A stretch of DNA of 64,000 nucleotides. It comes from Polytrichum commune. Its lineage: Eukaryota > Streptophyta > Polytrichopsida > Polytrichales > Polytrichaceae. Both the position numbers and the translations under genes were made by a program. Location: NCBI GenBank assembly GCA_950295325.1, contig OX485805.1:5952501-6016500 (forward strand), written 5' to 3'. The number at the start of each line of letters is the position of its first letter. The first letter of the stretch is position 1. The notes under the pieces were generated by a model. That model did not search any database, had not been told where the DNA came from, and saw only the letters and a list, made by a program, of their open reading frames with translations. Shown piece by piece: positions 34,381 to 45,739 of this stretch.

Positions 34381-36258
34381 TCTCCTCAGGTACTTCAATG
34401 TGCTATGCTAAATGTCATAAGATAAAATGAAAATGATTGAAAAAAAAAATTCACTTCAAGAAGTAATTTATATTGACAAATAGTATCATGTTGACAAATA
34501 GTGGAACGTGACGTTTCTAAGCCTCAGGCACCTAGTTTAGACTATTTGCAAATACAATTTTCCCTCTATATATATTAACAATGGGGAGTGGAATTTTCTT
34601 TACACATATAGAACGTTCACACTTTAACAGATACAGAGTTTATTGACCAAGAAAGATAACACTTGTAAATGTAACACAAGGAAAAGAATATTGTAACATT
34701 AAATGAAGTTTCAAAATACAAGTCTCATTCATATCTATTGAGCCCAATCTCATTCATATTGAAAATGTTTGAGATGTGGTACCTTGAATAGATGAGTTTG
34801 ATATCCTCCATGCATTGTAGAGCCTCTTAAGTGTTGTTTGTTGATGCCACTTCTCCATGTCTAGTGTAGCAGTTAATCTTGAACCTCCTCTTGAATCTTT
34901 CCAATCACCTATGTGAATATTGTAGCTCCTTGTGAGATGAGTATGTTTGGCTCATGCTGAAGAGCTTCTGTGCAACTGCTATCAAAAGATCATCTATCAT
35001 GGTGGCACCATGTTCTTGCTTCAATGTAAACCAAGAAAATGTAGCATTCTCAACCTTAGGGTAGGAAACCTTTCCTACTCTTTTAATAGTTTGAGGTGCT
35101 TCAATGTCTAGGTCTAACAAATCCTTTCTCTTGAGCAACCTAGAAATGGTTGTTTCATATGAAGAGGTTTAATATTTAGAATTTGCCCACAATGTTAGAG
35201 CGTTGTTGCTAATGCGTTGCCCTGACTCAACCTAGCTTTAACAATAAATCAAGATCTCTTTCTTTTAAACCAAACTCTAAAATTTGAAGCTTTTCCCATC
35301 TCCACTATCCCTAGATTCAATGGAAAGATTGTTGCTAAATTAGCCCTAAAACATAGGGAAAAAAAGTCTATTTATAAAAACTACAACAACACCCTCAAAA
35401 TCACAAAGACAGACCTCTTGGCTGTTGTAGGATACTTTGAAGGAAGATTTTGGACAAGCATAACTCACTCAATAGGTGTCATATTCAACCAAAATGCCTC
35501 CTCTTGGAATCATCTTTGCAAGAGCTCTTTAATGGCATGTGATTTGACCTGTAAATATGAAAGTCATAAGCAACATTCTCTAGAATTCGAGAACTCTCAA
35601 CAAAACTCTCCGCCACCGCAAGAGACTTCAAAGGAAGATTTTGGACAAGCGTAACTCACTTGTTAGATGTTAGATTCAACCAAAATGACTACCATTGGAC
35701 ATTCCTTTCCAATAGTTGTCTAATAGTATGTGATTTGACCTACAAAATTGGAAGTCAGAAGCAACATTTCTCAAGAATTTGAGCATTGGTACAATCATTA
35801 TGTGGTTCAAGCAACTAGGGCAAATTGAGTTGACAAGACTTGAGAGGGACTTGCAAACAATATCCTAGACTTCATCCCCGGGGGGTGGCCTCTTCATTGG
35901 AAACTCAAATCACGTGCGTAGGTCACTATGAAATTAAACCACTTGTATATGAGAAGTTTATAGAGAAAAACAAATGTGTATATACTAACAACATGCTAGA
36001 AAATGAACTCATATATGTATACTAAGATTTTTTATTTTAATCCAATAAATGCCTCCCCTAAGTAAACTAATTATAAATCATGAATTAAGAGAGGCTTTTA
36101 TTATAAATAAATTCCACTCTCACTTTTTATTGAGAAAGTCATTGAACATTTTTTCATCCATAGCATGTAACTCAACGATTATATCAAACAAACAAAGACG
36201 AGCACAACAACTTAGGCACAATCCAGACAAGCACAAAGTGAAGTTTGTAAGAGCCTAG
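34381..36258. other. Intergenic with one tandem duplication
   Basis: Contains a diverged tandem duplication of about 190 bp, 35430-35590 and 35623-35790. Both start GAAGGAAGATTTTGGACAAG-like sequence and continue with ATTCAACCAAAATG and GTATGTGATTTGACCT-like blocks. Otherwise AT-rich with no gene. Confidence 0.5.
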
Positions 36259-36737
36259 AACCCTGTGGGAACACGTGAACACCAACATATCCGGATTGGC
36301 GTTTTTAAGTGCCTAATCCGGCTTTGTCCGGATGACCCTAGTATCGTCCAGGGATTCTGTGAAGTGTAGGAGGTCTAGAACTTTCCGTACCTGCTTATTT
36401 CCTCTTCCTTAGCCAAATTTCCGGAAACCCTAGTTTCCAGACTTTTGGTCTTTAGGGACACTCTTAGCCTTTTTCCGGAGTGTGCCTTTCCGGATTGTAC
36501 CTCTAGGTCCTAATTGTAATGCTTACTCACCCCTCTACATCTACCCTCTAGAATAGGTGGTTTCTTCCGGTGAAGACGTCCTTGATAAGATTGGAATCCG
36601 GAAACTCCTTCACAATCAATCCGGATTGATCATATCCGTCTTGGCAGGTAACACAGAGAGATCCGGATTGTTTCTTGGGACCATAGTGACCAGAGGAGTC
36701 TGGATTCCAACCGGAGATCTGACTCGACGGGATGAGT

Positions 36738-37195
36738 GGGTGACCCGTACCACTTTCCGGATTGTCCCGTCCACCGGTGAGGAGACCTCTTCGGAAGATC
36801 AGATCTGTTCGGATCCCTTCCGAACCTTTGCCTAATCTTCCCCACGGCTGTCTCATCGGGACGTTACCCAGACATCCGGAACAATGAGGATCCCTTCCTA
36901 CTACACTCCGGAGGTGGCCTCTAACCCGGAACCCTTACTGATCCGGACCTTCCCTTCTCCTTCCGACAAATCTGTCCGGCTACCTCTACCTTGGATTCTA
37001 CTCAATCTGAGTTAACTGGGTGATCCGTACCACCATCCGGATGGGTCCGTCTAAGGGGGGTGGGACCTCTTCAGAAGATCAGATTGGCGTAAGTCCGGAT
37101 CCCTTCCAGATCTCACCCAATCTTCCCAGCGGCTATCCCACCTAGACGTTACTCAACCCGCCGAATTAGTGAGGTTTCCCTCCCACTACACCCAG
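36738..37195. repeat. Diverged tandem duplication inside the LTR-like element
   Basis: 36738-36912 and 37014-37195 share GGGTGA.CCGTACCA, GACCTCTTC.GAAGATCAGA, CCTAATCTTCCC.CGGCT-like and ACTACAC.C.GAG blocks in order, spaced about 276 bp. Confidence 0.65.
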
Positions 37196-37615
37196 AGAGG
37201 ATCTACAAGGTAATAACCGGATCTGATCCGGGTCTCCTCTCTCATGTCCTATCCGGAACTCCTACCCCTCATGCTCTCTCTTCCCTCCGCTAACAATCTC
37301 CGAATCATTCACACAAACATCAATCAAGGAAAGTCGAGGAGTGAGGAGTCAAGGTATTTATTAGAGTAGGAGTAATCAAAATACAATAATGGAGAAGGAA
37401 CCCTTCCCCAACTCCTTATTCAGCCTTAAGTAGAGGCCCAAAATCCCTAATCTGACGGCGGCGGCCGCCGCTAAGGAAAACCCTACCTACACCCGTTCTC
37501 CCGGATTTCCCAGATCAAGATCCGGATTTTCCGCTGACACACCCAAGGGAGAATTTTATTCCTCATTTACAAAAACTCCTAAGTTCTACCTTACTAATCT
37601 AGATGCCATTCTAAA

Positions 37616-39688
37616 CTAAGAAGAGCGGTGCTTCTTCTGAGCCGATCCTTCCTTCGAATGACTGCCGAGTCCGCTGACGGCGGATGAGCCTCCACCCGGC
37701 GATGCCTTCTGGAGCCATGTGAGCATCCTCCTCATGTTCGGAGACGGGGCAATCTCGTCCTCCGAATCCGCTGCTCCCTCGGTCCGCGGTGTCCCGGTCC
37801 CTGGTGTTCCGAAGATTGTCCCTGGGGTTCCGGAAACTGTCCCTTTCCGGATGCTCCGGACCGGAGAAGGATCATTTCCGGTGCCCTGTTCCGGATTATG
37901 CCTGCCCGAGATCGAGGCAGTCCAAGGATCCCTGTTGGAGGCCGCTCTTGAGGGTGGCGGAGGAAAGGGACTGACCATTTGGCAGTCCGGAGGAGACGAC
38001 GGCGAGGCGTGGGCCATAGGGGCCTTGCCCCTACTCGGGGTTGCCTCTCGATCCGAAGTTTGATGCCGGATCGGTGTCCTAGCCCTGTCCGGAGTCCGGG
38101 ACCGATCCGAGTTCCACGGAACAGGGGACTGGCCTCTTCCGGATCTGACCGACCCGGTACTCTTCCTCCTCACCTGGGGAGAACGGACCCCTTCCGGAGC
38201 TCTCCCGGAACTAGCCGGCCGAGAACCTCCTCCCTGCTGGCTGGGTCCTACAGACGTTGGCGGGTTCTGAACTAGAGCGACCTCGCCAACTACCTCGTAC
38301 AGGGTTCCGGTAGGTGACCCAGGCGGACCCGGATAGAATACCCGCCGGGGTGTTCCGCTTGGTGGAACCACCCTCTGGATTTCAGCCAGGAGATCCTTCA
38401 TCGTCCGTGAGTACTTCACGAGGATGGGAAGGGTCTGCCTGGCGGAAGCGGGTTCTCCGGACTCCATCATCCGGTCGTAGAGATGCGCCTTGTTGATGAT
38501 CTCTGTCGGATGCCCCACCAGCTCCCGGATCCGGCTGAAGAGCACTGCCTGCTCCGCGTGGTACTTCCGGATCTCTTCGCTCTTCTGACTCTGCTCCTGA
38601 GTCATGGCCGCTACCTGCGCGGTGAGATGGGCGTTCTCCGTCTTGGCCTGCTCCAGCTCCTTCCTGTCCGCCCTCTTTGCCAACTCTCGGAGAATATTTC
38701 CGAGTCCGCAGTCGTCCAGAGCATGGTTCGCTCCTCGGACAATGTGTTCCAGCCGGTAGTACTAGTTCTGCAGGTCCTCCATCCCCTCCTGGATCCGTTT
38801 GAAGGGATTCTCCGGAAAGTCCCAAGCGGATAGATCCACATTCCGCCAGGTGGTCTCCCAACTGGGTCCGGCTTCCAGATGATGGTGAGGGGGAGGAGGA
38901 GAGAGTGGCCTCGAGACGGTTGGCGGCGGGCTTCCGGGTGACGAGGGAGGTGTTTCCGGGAGAATTGGGTCGCTGGAAGTCTCCGTCTCGAGGTCTCCGG
39001 CTTCCGGGAGTAGCTTGTAGGTGACCTCGTTCGCCGCTATCGTTAGCAGGTCCTCCTCCTCCGCCAAGATGCAGTCGAAGTGCTGGTAGAGGTGCAAAAT
39101 GAAGGGGGAGAGAAAGGAGGGTTTCCGGCCAATGTGGGGGAGGGCCCGCCCGACTATCTCCTGGATGATCAAACCCCAGTTCACGGGCCGGACTCCGGAC
39201 ATGGCACCGAACAGGGTGTTAGCCATGGTGAGGCTAATCCGCTTCGGCTTGTCCGGATTGAGGATGGACAGGAGAAATTCGAGTACCCTCCTCTCCCTCA
39301 GGTTCCGGCAATTCCCGGGATGGAAGCCGTCTTTTGGATCCGCGTCCCCTCTGAATTTTCCGGCGAACAGGCCGTCACGGCGGCCTGCCCATCCCTCTGC
39401 AATCCCCCTAGGGAACCCGTAGACCCTGTTCCAAGTATCCGGAATCCAATTTTCTGGATCCCTCCTCTTTGTTCCTAGCCACTGATTTCCTCTCTCGAAT
39501 TTGAACTCACGTAGGGTATCTTCCGCCCTGAGGTTCCAGGGTTTGGAGAGCAATCCCGCGCAGCCCATAACCCGGAGATCTTCCGCGAGCTCCTGCAGCT
39601 CCCTATCCTCCCTCGGAATTGCAGGGGTGAGGGCTTTGAGCGGAATCGGAATGGGTTCCCGCTGATCCTCTTCCCGTGCTTCCGGCAT
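37616..39688 (-). pseudogene. Gag-like retroelement protein, one frame interrupted by a single TAG
   Basis: One open frame of 691 codons starts at the ATG 39686-39688 and is broken only by TAG at 38762-38764 (codon 309). The N-terminal part (308 residues) has a globular domain with NWGLIIQEIVGRALPHIG and FILHLYQHFDCILAEEE. This resembles the 'putative plant transposon protein' type domain of plant retroelements. A Pro-rich segment follows. After the TAG comes a coiled coil (KRADRKELEQAKTENAHLTA and on) and a Ser/Arg/Pro-rich tail with RS and TP repeats. No protease, reverse transcriptase or integrase is present. Either the TAG is read through or spliced around, or the gene died recently. Confidence 0.6.
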
Positions 39689-39927
39689 TTTCCTCTCCTT
39701 TCTAACTTTCCGGCTTGAAAACTCTCTCTCTCTTCCGGATTCCCTCTCTTCCGTCTAATTGCTACAGAGTCCCGGCAAGCCAACTGCCAGTGACTGGAAA
39801 ATGCGGGGTCCCAGCAATCCAACTGCTGGCGGCTCGAAAGGACGACAGTCTCACCACTCGTTCTCTCAACAAATTGGTCTTTTGTGAATCAGAAGAAAAA
39901 AAGTGGGAAGGAGAAGGGAGAGACCCT

Positions 39928-39935
39928 TAAATACC
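39928..39935 (-). promoter_or_regulatory. TATA-like box for the gag-like frame
   Basis: The minus strand reads GGGTATTTAAGGG about 240 nt before the ATG, at a plausible position for a promoter within the LTR-like element. Confidence 0.45.
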
Positions 39936-40285
39936 CTTCCCCCTCTTCCTTCCCCTGTTACCGTTGGTTTGCCCTCAACCGTCATAAACCCGTTGTAACC
40001 GCTACTTCCGGTCCGTTGGGTAATCTTGGCGCGTCCGTTACTTGGTCCAGACCAACGGTTCGGACCATGATTAAACGGTCCGCCAATCCAATTTGACGGA
40101 CCGGTCATAATACTCATTTTAATTCGTTTTATCGCACAAGGCGGATTAAGAATGCCTTATTTCCTAGTATAATTAATTTATCCTAAGAGACCCTATTATC
40201 CTCATACAAGCAGGGTAAAATACGGAAATTGAATCCGTATTTCCGTATTTCTGTCTTTCCGTTGAATTTGGACTCCCACAAACCC

Positions 40286-40749
40286 AAATACATCCCTAAC
40301 AAGAATGAATAGGGTAGTCATTGATGACTATACCATATGACAACAATAGATGATGTGAGTTGGATTAAACCAACACATTTATTGTCAATTTGTTCTCAAA
40401 ACCTTAGGGTCCCCTTTTGTACATCTACCTTTACTTCAAATTCTCTATAACATTTTTAAATGTACAATGTAAGGAAATATAATACCTCCCCCTATGTATA
40501 TTATATACACTAATGCCTCAAATAATACCCCTTCTTACACTCACATTAGTTTGTACATGTTATGAAGAGTCCACCGCCTGGGACTTCATCATTTCTAATT
40601 GGCGGTTTATTTGAATTTCTAGTTGTATATGATTGCTATGTTGTATGGTATTACATAGTATGATATAAGTTAACACGTATAGGGGAAATATATACAAAGA
40701 GGGGAGTAGACATTTAGGTAACACTTAACATCTTTATAGTCTCCTTAAG
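40286..40749. other. AT-rich intergenic
   Basis: No gene. Ends with remains of a GGGGAGTAGA...TAACACTTA repeat that recurs near 41080, 42270 and 43170. Confidence 0.35.
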
Positions 40750-40752
40750 TAG

Positions 40753-41079
40753 CACCAATAGAAAACGATGCCAAAATGAACCACAGCTGATATTGGCTGC
40801 AGTTCTTTTGACCAGCCTGATCTGCAGTCTCTAAACCACTGCAGATTTGTTTTTTTTTAGTTTAGCGACTAAATGTTTAGATATTTGGGGGCATGTGATA
40901 TACCGTTGGAATGGTCTTGAAAACACCTTTCCAACAGTATATTACACGACCAAAATTTTTAAAAGAAACCACAAAACAAAAACAAAGCTATAGTTGTTTA
41001 GCGGCTGCAGATCAGGCTCATCAAAATAACTGCATCCGATTTTGGTTGTGGTCTTTTTGGGCATATTTTTCTTCTAGTG
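40753..41079. mobile_element. Foldback CACTA-like MITE, copy 2, with target duplication
   Basis: 327 bp with ends CACCAATAGAAAACGATGCC and its approximate complement ending TCTAGTG. It is flanked by TAG at 40750-40752 and 41080-41082, the 3-bp duplication expected for CACTA elements. Its centre carries the same hairpin (ATATACCGTTGGAA ... TTTCCAACAGTATAT) as copy 1. Confidence 0.8.
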
Positions 41080-41082
41080 TAG

Positions 41083-43680
41083 GGAGTAGAAAGAATGTCA
41101 ATACATACGGAATTTTAACACTTATTGAGGTAACACTTATAGTGGGAAAATTATAGTGTACACGACATTGAATACCACAAACAATGTAGTGGTAAAACCA
41201 TGTCACAATCCTCGTAGTGCAGGTTCCATGTGATATGAAGAGCCAATGAAATGAGAGATGATTGTCTTACAAGCATGATGATGGTTTCCATATGAAAAGG
41301 AGTAATACGAAAAAATAATAAATTGGAATGCACATGTTCATGTTATCGAGGTTGCTTTCTGATCAAAGGGTCTCTCAATCTTAGACGGTGTAACCCGTTA
41401 CTTGACCGGTTGCATGAATACCACGCCTTGTGTACATTAGATATTTTTATGGAAACCTAAAGGTTTAACCCAAGTTGTTTCTATGTATTATTTTTCTTTA
41501 TGAAGTAAGTCCATGGAATTCTTCTCCCTAGGGGTGAGGGAAATTATCCCCTTCTAGGTATACCTTGAACTCCTCAAGCTCAAAGGATACCTAGATGCAT
41601 CCACCAAGGATAATTTTATATTTTTCATTTCTTGGCAATTCCAATACACACAATATATATATATATAGTTCAAATATTCTTTCTTTTTGGTTGTTTCTGG
41701 AAAATTTGTAAGTTTTGGTTAACTTATAATTTTAGAAATCACATGCTTTTGTTGTTGCCTCTAGGTTTGTTTGATATCTCTAAGTTCACACAATGTTGTG
41801 ATTCAAGTAATTTGTAATATTTCTAAGTCTAAGTGCTTTTCTAAGTTTCACATAATTTTGTGATTCGAGTACTTTGTGATATCTCTAAATCTAAGTACTT
41901 TTGTTGATATCTCTAGGTTTCACATAATTTTGTGATTCAAGTATTTTGTGATATTTCTAAGACTAAATATTTTTCTAAGATCTTCTCAATTTCAATAACC
42001 TTTTGATTTTTTTAAACTTTTTTTAAATTTTGGTTGGCCCCTTAGTTGTTTTTACTATCTTCTAATTTGTTTGACTTTTCGGTCATTTTAATACTATCTT
42101 CTACTTTTGAATTCCAAGTGTTTTGTTTGCTCTATTTCCTAAGACTTGGAGTTCCAAGTTTGTTTTGTTTCTTGAGTCCTTTGGCTTCCAAAGGTTTTCT
42201 CAACACAGTCTCCAAGAGGTCTTCAAAAGAATATGTTCCCGATACAGTCAAGACTCTATAAATGTTACAGGTTGGGAGTAGCAAAAAAACAACATATATA
42301 GAATTATAACAAGTAACACTTATAGACTTCATAAGTTCATACCGATGATTAATAACATTTGTAGAAATAACATTTAAAATTTCTGCAAATGAAGAACGTA
42401 AAGTTTTATAAAAATAAAAAGTGAAAGTACAAATGATAATACATAATTCAACTAAACTAATTGAAAGAAATAATCTATGTAGTATTAACTTGACGAGATT
42501 CTTCCAACTAAACTAACCGAAAAAGGAAAATAAAAATAAAAATCATGCTCCGTACCTTGTCTGCAATCATGAAAATTGCAATTTTTTGAAAATAAAGTAA
42601 AAATCCCCATATCTCAGCTTGATTGCTTATGCGTGGTTGAACAACGAAGGAATTTGATTATAATTACAAAAATAGTAATTTTGTGGATAAAAAAGGAAAA
42701 ATCAAATAAAATTCAGGCTCCATACCCTTGATTGATCCGTAAACTATTGACTAACACTCTACTTGCAATTTTCTAAAAAGAAAAAGAAAAAAGAAGCTCC
42801 ATACAGTCTCTGCACCTACCTTCGCTTGATACATGCTATATCAAGTATTGTAAGCCCCAACTAGCAAACTAGCACCCAACAAGCACCCTACCTCCCAAAC
42901 CTTCTTTGTCTGCCATCTCCTCTCCCAAATTGCTTGAAAGTGCACAAGGAGGAAGGGTCTTTAAATAAGAAAGAATATTTGACTTGTTCGCAAAGAATAT
43001 GGGATAAATGTGATTACATGTTTAAAATGTATGCTCTCATATATTATCACCTTGATTTTCTCAAAACTAACAGTTATAGAGGTGCAATTAACAAAGAAGG
43101 GTATAAAGCATGTTATAACACTTAACACATAACACATAACACTCACTAGTCTTACCAATTGTGTTTTTGTAGGGGAGTAAAAGTTTCTTGACATATATGA
43201 AATTATAACGCTTATAGGGGTAACACTTGTAGAGTCTTGACTGTAAGTCTTCCCCACGCTCACATGAGTTGCTCGTTGTATATGAGGTGCCTTAGGTGTG
43301 CCCTATTTCCCTTTTTATATAGGGTCTAAATTCTAACAATTAGTTGATAGGGTGGTTACTCTTCCTTCTCCTATTTACAAATGTTCCAACCACTTATTTT
43401 TAGGTCTACATGTGGTCTCTGTATATCTATTTTTAGTAATAAACATGTGTTTCATTTATATGTACCTGTGAGAGACATACAGTCCATTTCATCTATATGC
43501 CTAGATGTGTCGTGGTCTTCCATTGCATCCAATGAAATCTCATCCACCACATTCATTCAGAATAACTTGAGATAGTTATGTTCATCCGAAGGATTGCCAT
43601 CCTCTGGACATGTCCCTTCATCTACTCAACTTCATCCAAAGGGCATTCCTATTTAAGTAGTGTTCACACTTGTTTTCAAG
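41083..43680. other. AT-rich region with repeat remains, no gene
   Basis: Contains three tandem units of about 75-80 bp at 41779-41990 (CACATAATTTTGTGATTC..GTA.TTTGTGATAT). It also has dispersed GGGAGTA...TAACACTTATAG blocks near 41083, 42270 and 43170, and an inverted pair CAAGACTCTATAAATGTTA (42247) / TAACACTTGTAGAGTCTTG (43227). These look like ends of a decayed element. Confidence 0.45.
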
Positions 43681-43847
43681 TCTATCTAAATTCCCTAAGT
43701 TCCCAATGGCGTGCTCGCTTTCCTTAGGGCTTGCTCGTGCTCCTGGAGCTTGCTCGCATTCCCGAGGGCTCGCCTAAATTCCCAAAGGCCTGAGCTTCAT
43801 TCCCCCGCAACCCTGTCTTTTCTCACAACCTTGGCTCATTCCCATAT

Positions 43848-44195
43848 GTCGCGCACCTCTTCATGAGGAGTGCCCAAAACATCATGGGCACAAGGGGGAC
43901 CTTGGAGTGACACCCGGAACTTGTGGCGCCATTGATGAGAGGGCCCAAGTGATCCTAATGTGGGTGAGGCCCCCGGGCGTTGGGAACGCCTCCCACCCAC
44001 GGAGACTAGGGAGACCCACGGAGACAATCTGTCGCGTACCTCTCCATGAGGAGTGCCCGAAACACCATGGACACAAGGGGGACCCCGGAGTGACACCCGG
44101 GACTTGTGGCGCCGTTGGTGAGAGGGCCCAAGTGATCCTAGTGTGGGTGAGGGCCCCGGGCGTTGGGAACGCCTCCCACCCACGGAGACTAGGAG
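43848..44195 (+). repeat. Tandem duplication of about 183 bp
   Basis: 43848-44030 and 44031-44195 are very similar; each contains GAGTGACACCCGG and GAGAGGGCCCAAGTGATCCT. An open frame on the minus strand through both copies is a by-product of the repeat. Confidence 0.8.
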
Positions 44196-44635
44196 GCACA
44201 AGGGTAAGACCATGAGCTATGCATAGCTTATGGCATGGTAATTCCATAAAGCTCAAGAACACCTCAATCGGAGGTGTGAGCTAGGAGTTATGGCAATTTG
44301 AGTGGAGCGCTGTCCTGGGACAGCGCCCTGGTACAGCAGTGCCTGGGAGTGATTCCCGGGACTGCTAAGGTTTGAACAGGAATAACTTCCTTGTTTCTTG
44401 CCTGAATGGGGCAAGTGAGGAGTCCATTGGCATCTACGTGAAGCGTAGATGAAGATGGAGTGGTTGCTTGTTAGCATCAGACATCATACAAGGAAGTTAT
44501 GATGGTCTGAAGCTGCTAGGAGCTTCTAGGCCCAGCGGCTAAGGGAAAATGTCTACTTGGCCCCAACTCTTGGTAGAGAGACAAGAGGTTTCTCGACGGT
44601 GGGGTAGGGGCCCCGCGTAGAGTCCTAGAGGCTTA

Positions 44636-45739
44636 GGGGCAGTTTACACCATAGACCATGAACTCGTCCCACGGAAGATGCCTTATTCCGCGGTACGAGT
44701 TCATGGTCTACATTTCATGGTCCGAAGTTCTTAAAAATTTGATTTACAAAGCCGTTGGGCCCCTCACTAGGTGTAAACCAAATGTGGACCAAGAGGAATG
44801 ACCACACACCAAAAAGTGAAGGTGTTGATTTGTTTAGTACATGCCCAAAAAGGGCAATTTTGAAAAAAAATTAAGTTTGATCATTCCTTGTCTTCTCTTG
44901 GGCTTCACTTGTCTTCACTTCTTGTTAAATGTGTTGCAAATGTGGCTTGAAAATCTTCTCACAACATTTTTTTTAAATAAAATAAAATGAGCAATTTAAT
45001 TTGTACATGTGACATGTACCTTGTGTTGTCACTACACTAAATAGGATATTTAGTGTTTGATTATATTTAATGTTGTTACCACCCTACCTTGCTCAACACT
45101 AATTTTCAATTCTTTGATAATTAATGTTAGAAGATTTCCCATTGCACTTCTTTTGACTACCCTGATCTACAGTCACTAAACCACTACAAATTTTTGTTTT
45201 GCAACTGAATTTTGTAAGCATATTGGGGTGTGTAATATACCGTTGGAAAGGTATTTTCAAGACCTTTCCAACGGTATATTACAAGCCCCAAAATTCCAAA
45301 CATTTCATTTGGTAGACCAAAAAAACAAATCTGCATTTGAATTCTTGAGTTCTAGATGCCCCGTGTTGTTTGGTGAAACACGTGTGAGCCGGTTTAAGGG
45401 TAAGGGCAAGGTAGTGCTGGTATGTCTCATGGGCTATGGTATAATTAAGGTGCTTGAAAGGTAAATTCATTAAAAATTTATTGAAATGGTATTTCTTTGA
45501 CATGGGCCCTTGCCTTTTCCTACTAGACCACCTCTTGCCTCTCTCACCGCAAACCGTTGGACCATGTCAGTGCATTTATTAGGCCTTAAAAATTATATTT
45601 TGGGGACCTCGACCTCCGTGGTCCCTCTGCCATTTTTTCCTTAGTGTAAACCGAAGTTGTCCCGGGAGAACTTCAACAGCCAATCAGCTGCCTTGCAGAG
45701 CCCTGGTCCAACTTCATGGTCCTTAGTGTAAACCGCCCC
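44636..45739. mobile_element. Harbinger-type non-autonomous element with TTA target duplication
   Basis: 1104 bp with ends GGGGCAGTTTACAC and GTGTAAACCGCCCC; the inverted repeat extends with gaps to GACCATGAA. It is flanked by TTA at 44633-44635 and 45740-45742. Unit 2 of the surrounding tandem repeat shows the empty site. It carries two older MITE pieces inside: 45035-45128 (CACTAAAT type) and 45148-45341 (foldback CACTA-like core). Confidence 0.85.
45148..45341. repeat. Truncated foldback CACTA-like MITE, copy 3
   Basis: Holds the conserved central hairpin (GTAATATACCGTTGGAAAGG ... CCTTTCCAACGGTATATTAC, about 45230-45282), but the TAGAAAA-type ends are lost. Confidence 0.65.

Larger units (their letters stand above)
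36264..40280 (-). mobile_element. 4-kb LTR-like element (possible giant solo LTR) carrying a gag-like frame
   Basis: Termini TGTGGGA and TCCCACA (TG...CA) are flanked by a perfect 5-bp duplication AACCC (36259-36263 and 40281-40285), the hallmark of LTR retrotransposon integration. I found no second copy of either end inside, so the whole 4017 bp behaves like one LTR left after recombination, or an unusual element without internal LTR pair. It contains a long minus-strand reading frame with its own TATA-like box, a tandem duplication and an extreme density of the palindrome TCCGGA. Confidence 0.7.

Noticed and set aside
36264-40280. Ordinary two-LTR retrotransposon
   Set aside because: The first and last few hundred bases are not direct repeats of each other, and no reverse transcriptase or integrase is present.
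43836-44262. Pro/Gly-rich minus-strand frames of about 125 residues
   Set aside because: Created by the 183-bp tandem duplication; the repeat explains the apparent peptide repeats.
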